Positions 10,086 through 19,376 of a stretch of DNA of 64,000 bases are shown here, piece by piece (the first letter of the stretch is position 1; each line of letters opens with the position of its first letter). The notes under the pieces were generated by a model. It did no database searches. It was not told the DNA's origin and was given only the letters and a program-made list of their open reading frames with translations. A program made the translations under genes and the position numbers. The DNA comes from Pseudomonas sp. MPC6 (GTDB lineage Bacteria; Pseudomonadota; Gammaproteobacteria; Pseudomonadales; Pseudomonadaceae). The DNA is taken from the NCBI RefSeq assembly GCF_006094435.1, contig NZ_CP034783.1:3437001-3501000 (forward strand), read 5' to 3'.

Positions 10086-10115
10086 TTGACCATGTAGAAC
10101 GATCGTTCTACATGG
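10086..10115 (+). promoter_or_regulatory. Perfect 26-bp palindrome, TetR-type operator over a candidate promoter
   Basis: Positions 10090-10115 are a perfect palindrome with half-site CCATGTAGAACGA and its reverse complement. The core AGAACGATCGTTCT is the kind of site bound by TetR-family repressors. A -35-like TTGACC at 10086-10091 overlaps its left edge, and 17 bases later TACATG could act as a weak -10, so bound repressor would cover the promoter. The next rightward gene is the DUF1348 gene about 115 bases on. No TetR gene is in this window. Confidence 0.7.
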
Positions 10116-10230
10116 GTGATCACAGTGCCGCTGATAATGCGCAATGTATGGCGCGAAAGTTATTGGACCTGTGACACTCTAAACAAGCCCTACACCTTGC
10201 TTGAACGTTAATTTGCCAGGGAGACTGTCA

Positions 10231-10707
10231 ATGTCTAACGCCGAAGTTCGTCCGCCACTGCCGCCCTTCACCCGTGAATCGGCCATCGAGAAAGTTCGCC
10301 TGGCCGAAGACGGCTGGAACTCCCGCGACCCGCAACGGGTGTCGCTGGCCTATACCCTCGACACCCGGTGGCGCAATCGTGCCGAATTCGCCAACAACCG
10401 CGCAGAAGCCAAAGACTTTCTGACCCGTAAATGGGCCAGGGAACTGGATTACCGGCTGATCAAGGAGCTCTGGGCCTTCACTGACAACCGCATCGCCGTG
10501 CGTTACGCCTACGAATGGCACGACGACTCGGGCAACTGGTTCCGGTCCTACGGCAACGAGAACTGGGAGTTCAATCAAGACGGCTTGATGGCCAACCGGT
10601 ACGCGAGCATCAACGACTTGCCGATCAAGGAAAGCGAGCGCAAGTTCCACTGGCCGCTGGGTCGGCGACCGGACGATCATCCAGGCCTGTCCGACCTCGG
10701 CCTCTAG
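10231..10707 (+). CDS. DUF1348 / nuclear transport factor 2-like family protein
   Basis: A 158-residue soluble protein. The segments [17 protein letters not shown] and the [14 protein letters not shown] region followed by [20 protein letters not shown] are characteristic of DUF1348 proteins, which have an NTF2/SnoaL cone fold. The function is not established; such folds are often small-molecule enzymes or binding proteins. The start at 10231 has GGGAG eight bases upstream and is preferred over the longer open frame from 10201. Placement behind the 26-bp palindrome suggests control by a TetR-family repressor, possibly of electrophile or solvent stress; that is inference. Confidence 0.82.
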   Translation: MSNAEVRPPLPPFTRESAIEKVRLAEDGWNSRDPQRVSLAYTLDTRWRNRAEFANNRAEAKDFLTRKWARELDYRLIKELWAFTDNRIAVRYAYEWHDDSGNWFRSYGNENWEFNQDGLMANRYASINDLPIKESERKFHWPLGRRPDDHPGLSDLGL

Positions 10708-10719
10708 ATAACACCGCCC

Positions 10720-10806
10720 CCCTGTAGGAGCTGGCTTGCCAGCGAAGGCGTCCTCAAATTCAGCGCATGACTTAGCGGCCCCTTCGCTGGCAAGCCAGCT
10801 CCTACA
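10720..10806. repeat. REP pair
   Basis: Two opposed GTAGGAGC...GCCAGCGAAGG elements with about 35 bases between them, starting about 13 bases after the DUF1348 stop and before the TSUP permease gene. Likely downstream of the DUF1348 transcript. Confidence 0.9.
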
Positions 10807-10951
10807 AAAGCAATCGCGACTGCATGCATTACACCGGTAATCGTGACAATCCGCGTTACAAAACCAATCCCGGTCGCCCGCAACAATGGATCTAGGTAAG
10901 ATACCCGCCCTTCCACGCAGCCTCCTGCGTCCTGCCGAATAAGCCGATTCC

Positions 10952-11731
10952 ATGCCTTTCGAACTCAGCGTTGACCTCACCACCCTGGCCATCCTCGTCC
11001 TTGTCGCTTTTGTTGCCGGTTTCATCGACGCCATCGCCGGCGGGGGTGGCTTGTTGACCACCCCCGCACTGTTGACCGCCGGCCTGCCGCCGCACCTGGT
11101 GCTGGGCACCAACAAACTCAGTTCGACCTTCGGCTCGGCCACCGCCAGCTTCACCTTCTACCGCCGCAAGTTGTTCCACCCCAGGCAGTGGATGCATGCC
11201 ATCGTCGGCACCCTGGTCGGTGCCTTGACCGGTGCCGTGGTCGCGCATTACCTGCCTGCGGAATGGTTGAACAAGATGCTTCCGGTGATTGTCTTTGCCT
11301 GCGGCCTCTATCTGTTGTTTGGCGGCACGCCGAAGGCGCCGCTGGACAGCGATGCACCGATCAGGAAAAAGTGGCAATCGAGCCAGGGTTTCAGCCTCGG
11401 TTTCTACGATGGCGTGGCCGGTCCCGGCACCGGGGCTTTCTGGACCGTCAGCAGCATGCTGATGTACCCCATCGACCTGGTGAAGGCCAGCGGCGTGGCG
11501 CGCAGCATGAACTTCGTCAGCAACATTGCGGCGCTGTCGGTGTTCGTGTTTTCCGGGCAAGTGGACTGGATCATCGGCCTGAGCATGGGCCTGTCGGTGA
11601 TGGTCGGCGCGTTCTTCGGTGCTCGCACCGCCATCAGCGGCGGTGCGAAATTCATCCGTCCGGTGTTCATCACCGTGGTGTTGGGGCTGACCGTGCGGTT
11701 AGCCTGGCAGCACTGGTTCAGCGTGGCCTAG
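10952..11731 (+). CDS. TSUP/TauE-SafE family membrane transporter
   Basis: A 259-residue integral membrane protein with about eight hydrophobic segments. The N-terminal repeat has [18 protein letters not shown], followed by L-G-T-N-K-L; the second repeat has [15 protein letters not shown]. This duplicated pattern defines the TSUP (DUF81) family, whose members export sulfite, sulfoacetate and related organic anions across the inner membrane. No substrate can be read from the sequence. Its 3' end overlaps the convergent nudC gene by 33 bases. Confidence 0.86.
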   Translation: MPFELSVDLTTLAILVLVAFVAGFIDAIAGGGGLLTTPALLTAGLPPHLVLGTNKLSSTFGSATASFTFYRRKLFHPRQWMHAIVGTLVGALTGAVVAHYLPAEWLNKMLPVIVFACGLYLLFGGTPKAPLDSDAPIRKKWQSSQGFSLGFYDGVAGPGTGAFWTVSSMLMYPIDLVKASGVARSMNFVSNIAALSVFVFSGQVDWIIGLSMGLSVMVGAFFGARTAISGGAKFIRPVFITVVLGLTVRLAWQHWFSVA

Positions 11732-12529
11732 GCGCCGCGCCACATAGACGTCGATCAGGTAACGGGCAATCGAGCGTGACGCCGGCAACGGTGGCAGCAC
11801 GTTAATGTTGAACCACTGGGCGTCTTCGATTTCGTCTTCCTGGCAGACGATCTCGCCTCCCGCGTATTCGGCATGGAAGCCGAGCATCATCGAATGCGGG
11901 AACGGCCAGCACTGGCTGCCCATGTACTGGATGTTCCGGACTTCGATCCGCACCTCTTCACGCACCTCGCGAATCAGGCAGTCCTCGGCCGACTCGCCCG
12001 GCTCGGCAAACCCCGCCAGCGTGCTATAGACCCCGGTGACAAAACGCGGTGAGCGTGCCAGCAGGATTTCGTCGCCCCGGGTGATCAGCACGATCATGCT
12101 CGGCGAGATGCGCGGGTAATAGCGCAAGTCGCAAGGCTCGCAATACATCGCCCGTTCGCGCACGACCTGCCGGGTCGCCTGCCCGCAATTGCCACAGAAG
12201 CGATGCTCGCGGGCCCAGGTGCCGATCTGCGCGGCGTAACCGAGCACCTTGAACACCCCGTGGTCGCCTTCGAGCATGAACGCGCGCAAGCCTTTCCAGT
12301 TGCAGCCCGGCACTTCGCTGTGACTGCGCAACTCCAGCAGATAGACCGGCTCACCATTCAGATGACCGATGCCGTGCTCGGCGAGGATCGACAGATCCTG
12401 GCGTTTGAGCCACTCCCGTGGAAACAGCGCGCCATTATCGTCGTACAAGAAGCCTTCGGGGCTGCGCGCCACGGCCCAGCCGCCGGGTTGATCGGTGTCC
12501 AGTACTGCAGTGGTCCAGCGTGAAGTCAT
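11699..12529 (-). CDS. nudC: NAD(+) diphosphatase / RNA de-NADing enzyme NudC
   Basis: A 276-residue Nudix hydrolase with the NudC architecture: N-terminal domain, zinc ribbon C-G-N-C-G ... C-E-P-C around residues 110-130, and a Nudix box [20 protein letters not shown] near residue 175. The NudC-specific motif downstream of the box reads S-Q-C-W-P-F-P-H-S, with C where E. coli has P. It hydrolyses NADH/NAD and removes NAD caps from RNA. I use the ATG at 12529; a TTG at 12538 overlaps the upstream stop. It follows the dienoyl-CoA isomerase gene by five bases and overlaps the convergent TSUP gene. Confidence 0.9.
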   Translation of the reverse strand: MTSRWTTAVLDTDQPGGWAVARSPEGFLYDDNGALFPREWLKRQDLSILAEHGIGHLNGEPVYLLELRSHSEVPGCNWKGLRAFMLEGDHGVFKVLGYAAQIGTWAREHRFCGNCGQATRQVVRERAMYCEPCDLRYYPRISPSMIVLITRGDEILLARSPRFVTGVYSTLAGFAEPGESAEDCLIREVREEVRIEVRNIQYMGSQCWPFPHSMMLGFHAEYAGGEIVCQEDEIEDAQWFNINVLPPLPASRSIARYLIDVYVARRLGHAEPVLPG

Positions 12530-12534
12530 GTCAA

Positions 12535-13347
12535 TCAATCCAGAAATTCGGGTTTCTGTTTGCTCATATGGGCGGCCATGGCCACGCGCAGATCGGTGGA
12601 TTGCAGCATGGCGGCGTTCCAGGTGGCGACGTATTCGAGGCCGTCGTCAATGCGATGGTCGCGCATGTAGCTGATCATCTCCTTGGTGCCGGTGATGGCG
12701 ATCGGCGACTTGGCGGCGATCTCGCGGGCAATGCCCATCACGCCATCAAGCAGGCTGGCAGCGTCGCTGTAGATGCGATTGACCAGGCCCATGCCCCGCG
12801 CTTCCTCGGCGCCAAACGAACGACCAGTGTAAGCCAGTTCACGCAGCATGCCGTCACCAATGATCCGCGGCAAGCGTTGCAAGGTGCCGACGTCGGCGGC
12901 CATGCCGATGTCGATTTCCTTGATCGAGAATTGCGCGTCTTCGGCGGCGTATCGCATGTCGCAGGCGGCAATCAGGTCGATGGCGCCGCCCAGGCAATAA
13001 CCCTGCACCGCCGCCAGCACCGGTTTGCGGCACTGGTCGACGGCATTGAACGACGCTTGCAGCGCCAGGATCTTGCGTCGCAGCAAGCGCGCGTTTCGTC
13101 CGACATCCTTGCCCAGTTCATTGGCCACGCCGGCCAGCATCATCAGGTCGATGCCCGAGGAAAAATGCTTGCCGGCACCACTGAGCACCACCACCCGGAC
13201 TTCGTCGGTGTCGTCGACCCACTGGAAAATCTCGATGATTTCACTCCAGAACGCTGCGTTCATCGAATTGATCTTCTCAGGGCGATTGATCTGCACGTGT
13301 GCGACCTTATCTGCCAATTCGACGGTGAATGCGGTGTATTGAGCCAT
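12535..13347 (-). CDS. Delta(3,5)-delta(2,4)-dienoyl-CoA isomerase-like crotonase
   Basis: A 270-residue crotonase. Instead of the hydratase G-G-G-C-E-L motif it has [14 protein letters not shown], and instead of Q-P-E it has [19 protein letters not shown]. This Asp plus Glu/Asp pattern matches mammalian ECH1 dienoyl-CoA isomerase, whose catalytic residues are the Glu and Asp of that second segment. It would shift double bonds in dienoyl-CoAs during breakdown of unsaturated fatty acids with odd-numbered double bonds. The gene sits just upstream of nudC in the same direction. Hydratase activity is unlikely from the residues seen. Confidence 0.87.
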   Translation of the reverse strand: MAQYTAFTVELADKVAHVQINRPEKINSMNAAFWSEIIEIFQWVDDTDEVRVVVLSGAGKHFSSGIDLMMLAGVANELGKDVGRNARLLRRKILALQASFNAVDQCRKPVLAAVQGYCLGGAIDLIAACDMRYAAEDAQFSIKEIDIGMAADVGTLQRLPRIIGDGMLRELAYTGRSFGAEEARGMGLVNRIYSDAASLLDGVMGIAREIAAKSPIAITGTKEMISYMRDHRIDDGLEYVATWNAAMLQSTDLRVAMAAHMSKQKPEFLD

Positions 13348-13903
13348 GCGAGTGATCCTTTACCGGGCAAAAACGAGAGTCGAACTATACCAAGGCCGCA
13401 AGGTGCCCCGTAAGGCAGCGGTTCGGCCAAAAGCGGGACGCATGCGCGCACCGTAATAGTGCGCAAGCCTTGCCGTCTGGCGCACGACAATGTGTCGTTA
13501 CTCAGATTTTTTGACGCCAAATCATTGAAAAGGCAGCCCTTCGTCGGTGAATTTCGCCTTCTAAACGGGACGACCGTACCTCTTTGCACCGATTGTCGAA
13601 CAATTTTGCCATTCCGCCTCGCGCGCTCTAAGTTCTGGCCTAGACTCATTTCCGCGAGGCAAAACCGATCAGTCATAAAGTACAAAAAAACTCGAAACTT
13701 TTACCCGTCGCGACGGGTCACCTGAAAGGGAGGAGTGTTGCGGCTGGTGCAATCCTTGCAATGTCCATTTCAAGCGTTACTGCTTCAGCGCATGGGCAGC
13801 CTTTGCTGAACGATGCGTAGCGCGTTTGCGCCGGCCACATGAATTGGCCACGGAACATCGTCTGCCAGACCTAAGAATTAGATCAACAATACGGGAGATT
13901 CAT
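13348..13903 (+). other. Long leader/promoter region of the glgA operon
   Basis: A 556-base stretch between divergent genes with no convincing long CDS. A CTAGACT at 13640-13646 resembles a sigma-S -10 element, which would suit an osmotic-stress trehalose operon. A perfect 16-base palindrome ACCCGTCG/CGACGGGT lies at 13703-13718. Just after it a strong GGGAGG (13728-13733) precedes a GTG/TTG at 13735-13740 that opens a frame of about 23 codons ending TGA at 13807-13809, a possible leader peptide. The real glgA start has its own GGGAG at 13893-13897. All regulatory readings here are tentative. Confidence 0.35.
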
Positions 13904-15490
13904 ATGATCAGTGCGGCTTTAGATATTCAGGGAGAACGTGCTCATCAGCAGGTCGGCGAGTCGAGCGTCGTGAGTACAGGCAGTGCCCAAACGATCAGCG
14001 TCACGGGCACCAAGGCGCTGGCACCGGTTGCCAGGCACAATCCCAATAGAAAGAAAGTCTTGTTCGTCACTTCCGAAATTGCCGACCTGGTGAAGACCGG
14101 CGGGCTGGGTGACGTTTCCGCGGCGCTGCCCCGGGCCATGGCGCTACTGCACGATGTTCGTGTGCTGATTCCCGGTTACCCGCAGGTGCTGCACAGCGAA
14201 AACCCGATTCACATCATTGGCGAGCTGGGTGGCCACGCAGCCCTGCCCCCTTGCAAGATCGGGCGCATGGACATGCCCGACGGCCTGGTCATTTACGTGT
14301 TGATCTGCCCTGAACTCTACGAGCGCGAAGGCTCGCCCTACGGCGCCAACAACGGTCGCGACTGGCCGGACAACCATATCCGCTTCGCCCGACTCGGCCT
14401 GGCAGCCGCCGATATCGCCGCCAACCTCGCACAAATCCACTGGTGCCCGGACCTGGTGCACGCCCATGACTGGCCCGCCGGTCTGGCGCCTGCATATATG
14501 CACTGGCGTGGGCAGCGCACCCCGACCCTGTTCACCATCCACAACCTGGCTTATCAGGGTGTGACCAGCCTGGGATCATGCCCGGAACTGGGAATTCCCA
14601 CCCATGCCCTGCAGCAGGACGGCATGGAGTTCTACGGCAAGATGTCGTTCCTCAAGGCCGGCATGGCCTATTCGAGTCACATCACCACGGTCAGCGCGAC
14701 CTACGCCCAGGAAATCACCACCCCGGCCTTCGGCTGCGGCCTCGACGGCTTTCTCGCCGCCAAGACCCAGCAAGGTCTGCTCAGCGGTATCCCCAACGGT
14801 ATCGATGAAAGCTGGGATGCGGCCACCGATCCCCACCTGTTCTGCCCGTTCAGCATCGGCGATTGGGAGGGCAAGGCCGTCAACGCCGCACACGTTCGTG
14901 AGTTGTTCGGCCTGGACGATAGCGAAGGTCCGCTGTTCGCCGTGGTCTCGCGCCTGGTGTATCAAAAAGGCCTGGACCTGACCGAAGCCGTCTCCGAATA
15001 CATCGTCGAATCCGGCGGCCAGATCGCGATCATCGGGCGGGGCGAGCCGGAAGAAGAACAAGCCATGCGTGAGCTGGCCCTGCGTTTCCCGGGGCAAATC
15101 GGGGTGCGCATCGGCTTCAATGAAACCGATGCCCGGCGCATGTTCGCCGGCAGCGACTTCCTGCTGATGCCGTCGCGCTACGAGCCCTGCGGCCTGAGCC
15201 AGATGTACGCCCAACGCTTCGGTTCATTGCCGGTGGCACGCAATACCGGTGGCTTGGCCGACACCATCGAAAATGGCGTGACCGGGTTCCTGTTCGATGA
15301 ATCCACGGTTGAAAGTTACCAGGAAGCCCTGAGCCGCGCGTTCAAGGTATTCGCCTACCCCGACCTGCTCAATGCCATGCGCTGCCGCGCGATGGCCGCG
15401 CCATTCAACTGGTGCAAGGCGGTCGAACCCTACGCCGAACTTTACGAACAGCTGGTGGCTAAAGCACTGGGTAAATCGCACAGACAGTAA
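13904..15490 (+). CDS. glgA: Glycogen (starch) synthase GlgA
   Basis: A 528-residue GT5 glycosyltransferase. The donor-binding K-T-G-G-L-G-D-V motif is at about residues 64-71, unusually far in because of a roughly 48-residue polar N-terminal extension; typical enzymes have it near residue 15. The C-terminal Rossmann domain has V-S-R-L-V-Y-Q-K-G-L-D, P-S-R-Y-E-P-C-G-L-S-Q and R-N-T-G-G-L-A-D-T. It extends alpha-1,4-glucan from a nucleotide glucose donor and heads the glgA-treZ-malQ-treY-DUF2934-glgX operon, as in P. aeruginosa PA2165-PA2160. The ATG at 13904 is favoured by GGGAG six bases upstream. No glgC is in the window. Confidence 0.92.
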   Translation: MISAALDIQGERAHQQVGESSVVSTGSAQTISVTGTKALAPVARHNPNRKKVLFVTSEIADLVKTGGLGDVSAALPRAMALLHDVRVLIPGYPQVLHSENPIHIIGELGGHAALPPCKIGRMDMPDGLVIYVLICPELYEREGSPYGANNGRDWPDNHIRFARLGLAAADIAANLAQIHWCPDLVHAHDWPAGLAPAYMHWRGQRTPTLFTIHNLAYQGVTSLGSCPELGIPTHALQQDGMEFYGKMSFLKAGMAYSSHITTVSATYAQEITTPAFGCGLDGFLAAKTQQGLLSGIPNGIDESWDAATDPHLFCPFSIGDWEGKAVNAAHVRELFGLDDSEGPLFAVVSRLVYQKGLDLTEAVSEYIVESGGQIAIIGRGEPEEEQAMRELALRFPGQIGVRIGFNETDARRMFAGSDFLLMPSRYEPCGLSQMYAQRFGSLPVARNTGGLADTIENGVTGFLFDESTVESYQEALSRAFKVFAYPDLLNAMRCRAMAAPFNWCKAVEPYAELYEQLVAKALGKSHRQ

Positions 15491-15504
15491 GAGGTTTTCA
15501 ATAG

Positions 15505-17301
15505 ATGCCGTTACGGACCCTTGAGACCTGGCCCCACGGCGCAATCATGCTGGACGCAGAACACACGCGTTTTGCCTTGTGGGCGCCAGATGCGTTGTTT
15601 GTCAGTGTCGAACTGGAAAATGGACAATCCTTGCCACTATTGCCTCAGGCCGATGGCTGGTTCGTGATCAATACCCGTTGCCCTGCCGGCACGCGTTACC
15701 GCTACAACATCGACGGGGAGCTGGAGGTGCCCGACCCGGCTTCCCGCGCCCAGGCCGGTGACATCCACTTGCACAGCGTGGTGGTCGATCCCCTCGCCTA
15801 TCAGTGGCAACACGGCAACTGGTTGGGGCGGCCATGGAACGAGGCGGTGATCTACGAATTGCACGTCGGTGCCCTCGGCGGTTTCAGTGAAGTCGAGAAG
15901 CACCTGGCGCGCCTGGTCGAACTGGGGGTGACCGCGATCGAACTGATGCCCCTGGCGCAGTTCCCCGGTGACCGCAATTGGGGTTATGACGGCGTCCTGC
16001 CCTATGCGCCCCAATCCTCCTATGGCACTCCCGAACAACTCAAGCACCTGATCGACACCGCCCATGGCCACGGCCTGGCGGTGATTCTCGACGTGGTCTA
16101 CAACCACTTCGGCCCGGACGGCAATTACCTGCATCGCTACGCCAAGGGCTTTTTCCGCGAAGACAAGCACACGCCCTGGGGGGCCGCCATTGATTTCCGG
16201 CGGCGCGAGGTGCGGGACTTCTTCATCGAAAACGCGCTGATGTGGCTGTTCGAATACCGCTTCGACGGTCTGCGCCTGGACGCGGTCCACGCCATTGAAA
16301 GCCCCAACTTCCTGCAGGAACTGGCGCAACGGGTGCGCCAGCGCACAGATCCGGCGCGGCATGTGTGGCTGACGGTGGAGAACGAGCACAACCAGGCCAG
16401 CCTGTTGCAGGAAGGCTTTGACGCGCAGTGGAACGATGACGGCCATAATGCCCTGCATGTGTTGTTGACCGGCGAAACCGACGCTTACTACGCCGACTAT
16501 GCCGACAACCCCACCGAGCAACTGGCGCGCTGCCTGAGCCAGGGTTTCGTATTCCAGGGCCACGTCACCCGCCATGGCACACCTCGCGGAGAACCCAGCG
16601 GTCACTTGCCGCCCAGTGCCTTTGTGTTGTTTCTGCAAAACCATGACCAGATCGGTAATCGCGCGTTTGGCGAGCGGTTGCATCAGTTGACCCATAACGA
16701 CGCCTTGCAAGCGGCGACAGCGCTGCTGCTGCTGTCACCGATGATCCCGCTGATGTTCATGGGCGACGAATTCGCCGCCGAAGAGCCCTTCCTGTTTTTC
16801 ACCAGTCACCACGGTGAACTGGCGGAACTGGTGCGTGAAGGACGACGTAATGAATTTGCCGCCTTCAGCGCCTTTACCGATCCGCATAAACGCGAACGGA
16901 TTCCCGATCCAAACGCACGCCAGACCTTCGAGGCGTCCCGGCCCAAACTGACCGCCACCCGGCAATCGGCGATGCAGGGCCTGTATCGCCAGTTGTTGCG
17001 GCTTCGGCACACACACATCATTCCCAATCTGCCCGGGACTTTTGCCTTGGGGGCCGAGGTGCTGGCCGAGGGCGCGGTGACTGCACGCTGGCAACTGGGC
17101 AATGGCATTCAGCTGCGTATTGACCTGAACCTCAGCGACAAGCCCGTGGTCCATTCACCACAGGCCGACGCTTCGCTACTGTTCGAACACCCGCCACAGT
17201 CGGCCGGCCTGTTGGATCAGGGCACACTTGCCCCGTATTGCGCGCTAGTCAGCCTCACGGCCGCAGCCCCTATGCTACCCCCGGATGGAGAGCGCCAATG
17301 A
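15505..17301 (+). CDS. treZ: Malto-oligosyltrehalose trehalohydrolase TreZ
   Basis: A 598-residue GH13 enzyme with an N-terminal CBM48-like domain (F-A-L-W-A-P-D-A) and a catalytic barrel. Barrel motifs are D-V-V-Y-N-H-F-G near residue 195, F-D-G-L-R-L-D-A-V-H-A-I with the nucleophile Asp near 255, L-T-V-E-N-E-H-N as acid/base region near 290 and L-Q-N-H-D-Q-I-G-N-R near 375. It releases trehalose from the maltooligosyltrehalose made by TreY. It lies 14 bases after glgA, and its TGA overlaps the malQ ATG by the ATGA junction. Confidence 0.92.
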   Translation: MPLRTLETWPHGAIMLDAEHTRFALWAPDALFVSVELENGQSLPLLPQADGWFVINTRCPAGTRYRYNIDGELEVPDPASRAQAGDIHLHSVVVDPLAYQWQHGNWLGRPWNEAVIYELHVGALGGFSEVEKHLARLVELGVTAIELMPLAQFPGDRNWGYDGVLPYAPQSSYGTPEQLKHLIDTAHGHGLAVILDVVYNHFGPDGNYLHRYAKGFFREDKHTPWGAAIDFRRREVRDFFIENALMWLFEYRFDGLRLDAVHAIESPNFLQELAQRVRQRTDPARHVWLTVENEHNQASLLQEGFDAQWNDDGHNALHVLLTGETDAYYADYADNPTEQLARCLSQGFVFQGHVTRHGTPRGEPSGHLPPSAFVLFLQNHDQIGNRAFGERLHQLTHNDALQAATALLLLSPMIPLMFMGDEFAAEEPFLFFTSHHGELAELVREGRRNEFAAFSAFTDPHKRERIPDPNARQTFEASRPKLTATRQSAMQGLYRQLLRLRHTHIIPNLPGTFALGAEVLAEGAVTARWQLGNGIQLRIDLNLSDKPVVHSPQADASLLFEHPPQSAGLLDQGTLAPYCALVSLTAAAPMLPPDGERQ

Positions 17302-19376
17302 GTGACGCGCAACTGGAAATACTGGCCAGCCAAGCGGGTTTGGCAGTCGATTGGATCGACGCCAACGGCCGCCCGCAAAAAGTCGCCCCGGCGGTTTTAC
17401 GTAACGTCCTGACCGGACTCGGCCACCCCGCCGGCTCCGCACAGGAAATCGACGCCAGCCTGCTGCAATTGCAGCAAGTGCAACAGACCCGCCACCTGCC
17501 GCCGCTGATGACCGCCGATGTCGGTGTCGGTCTCAATCTGGCGCATTACTTCGAGCCGCAGACGTCCTGCGCGGTCCATCTCGAAGATGGCTCGCAACTC
17601 AACCTGACACTGGACGCCGAGGCGATTCTGCCCGGCCAGATTCCGGTCGGTTATCAGCGCGTCAGCATCGACGGACAATCCTTTACCCTGGCCGTCGCAC
17701 CGGCTCGCTGCTACAGCGTCGGCGATGCCGTCGACAATCCGATCCCCCGTGCCTGGGGCCTGAGCGTCCAGCTGTATGCCTTGCGCCGTCCCGGCGACGG
17801 TGGATTCGGCGACACCCAGGCCCTGGAAGATCTGGTCCGGGTGGCTGGCGAGCGTGGCGCCGAAGCGTTGGCGATCAGCCCGCTGCATGCGATGTTTGCC
17901 AACGACACCCATCGCTACAGCCCTTATTCGCCGTCCAGCCGTCTGTTCCTCAACAGCCTCTACGCCGCCCCGGGCCTGATTCTCGGTGAGCGCGCCGTGC
18001 GCACGGCAATTGACGCCACGGGGCTCGCCGCCGAACTCAAGCACCTTGAAGAGTTGCCGCTGATCGATTGGCCAGTGGCCGCCGAGGCCAAGCATCGTCT
18101 GTTGCAGGCGCTCTACGACGGCTTTGTCCAGGGCGAACATCCGTTGCATGCCGATTTCAACAGCTTCCGCCACGCCGGCGGCGAAGCCCTGGAAAACCAC
18201 TGCCGCTTCGAAGCCATTCAGCAAGACCGCGCCGCCAACGGTGAAGGCCTCGACTGGCGCGAGTGGCCCGAACAATGGCGCGACCCGCGCAGCGCCGCCC
18301 TCGCCGCGTTTGCTGAAGAGAACGCCGGACGCATCGGCTTCTTTGCCTTCTGCCAATGGCTGATCACCCGCTGCCTGGAGCGCGCACAAACCGCCGCCCG
18401 CGCCAGCGGCATGAGCATCGGGTTGATTGCCGATCTGGCGGTGGGCGCCGACGGCGGCGGCAGCCAGGCCTGGAGTCGCCAGGACGAATTGCTCGCCTCC
18501 CTGACCGTGGGCGCACCACCGGACATTCTCAACCGTACCGGCCAGGGCTGGGGCATTTCCGCGTTCTCCCCCGAAGGCCTGGTACGCAACGGTTTTCGCG
18601 CGTTCATTGAGATGCTCCGGGACAACTTCGCCCATGCCGGTGGCCTGCGCATCGATCACGTCATGGGCCTGCAACGGCTGTGGGTGATTCCCAATGGCGC
18701 GCCCCCTGCGGACGGCGCCTACCTGTATTACCCGGTGGACGACCTGCTGCGCTTGCTGGCCCTCGAATCCCATCGCCATCAGGCCATCGTGCTCGGTGAA
18801 GACCTGGGGACGGTGCCGGATGGCCTGCGGGAAAAACTCATCGCCCGCTCGATCCTCGGCATGCGGGTATTGCTGTTCGAACAGGACAACGCCCACTTCA
18901 AGCCCATGCTCGACTGGCCGGACAACGCGCTGGCCACCACCAGCACCCATGACCTGCCGACCCTCAATGGTTGGTGGCATGGCCGCGATATCGACTGGAA
19001 TGCCCGTCTCGGCCTGGTCGACGCCTCGGGTGAAATCGAATGGCGCCAGCACCGCGAACGCGAGCGCGAAGGCTTGCGCCGGGTGTTGAGCGAGGATCCG
19101 CAGAACTTTCGCGAGGAGTCCCATGAAACCGATCAGGTGCTGGATGCCGCGATCCGTTTCCTCGGGCACACCCCGGCGCCGCTGGTGTTGCTGCCGCTGG
19201 AAGATGCCCTGGGCATCGAACAGCAGGCCAACCTGCCTGGCACGACCGACGCGCATCCCAACTGGTCCCGTCGCCTGCCCGGTGACAGCGAAACCCTGCT
19301 CGATGACCCGGACGCCGCCCGGCGCCTGGAACTGCTCGCCTGCGCGCGACTTCAGGCGGCCGAGCGTGACCAATGA
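17298..19376 (+). CDS. malQ: 4-alpha-glucanotransferase (amylomaltase) MalQ
   Basis: A 692-residue GH77 enzyme. Motifs include P-Y-S-P-S-S-R near residue 212, G-L-R-I-D-H-V-M-G-L with the nucleophile near 450, V-L-G-E-D-L-G-T-V-P with the acid/base Glu near 500 and T-S-T-H-D-L-P-T near 550. It transfers maltodextrin segments between chains, adjusting glucan length for TreY or recycling glucose and maltose. The start at 17298 forms an ATGA overlap with treZ, and its stop overlaps the treY ATG in the same way, so translation of the three is coupled. Confidence 0.92.
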   Translation: MSDAQLEILASQAGLAVDWIDANGRPQKVAPAVLRNVLTGLGHPAGSAQEIDASLLQLQQVQQTRHLPPLMTADVGVGLNLAHYFEPQTSCAVHLEDGSQLNLTLDAEAILPGQIPVGYQRVSIDGQSFTLAVAPARCYSVGDAVDNPIPRAWGLSVQLYALRRPGDGGFGDTQALEDLVRVAGERGAEALAISPLHAMFANDTHRYSPYSPSSRLFLNSLYAAPGLILGERAVRTAIDATGLAAELKHLEELPLIDWPVAAEAKHRLLQALYDGFVQGEHPLHADFNSFRHAGGEALENHCRFEAIQQDRAANGEGLDWREWPEQWRDPRSAALAAFAEENAGRIGFFAFCQWLITRCLERAQTAARASGMSIGLIADLAVGADGGGSQAWSRQDELLASLTVGAPPDILNRTGQGWGISAFSPEGLVRNGFRAFIEMLRDNFAHAGGLRIDHVMGLQRLWVIPNGAPPADGAYLYYPVDDLLRLLALESHRHQAIVLGEDLGTVPDGLREKLIARSILGMRVLLFEQDNAHFKPMLDWPDNALATTSTHDLPTLNGWWHGRDIDWNARLGLVDASGEIEWRQHREREREGLRRVLSEDPQNFREESHETDQVLDAAIRFLGHTPAPLVLLPLEDALGIEQQANLPGTTDAHPNWSRRLPGDSETLLDDPDAARRLELLACARLQAAERDQ

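Noticed and set aside
13459..13725. 88-residue plus-strand frame upstream of glgA
   Set aside because: No ribosome site and no recognisable sequence; it lies in a leader region with palindromes.
17397..19373. 658-residue minus-strand frame opposite malQ
   Set aside because: It has no domain match and lies wholly on the complement of a GH77 enzyme with all motifs.
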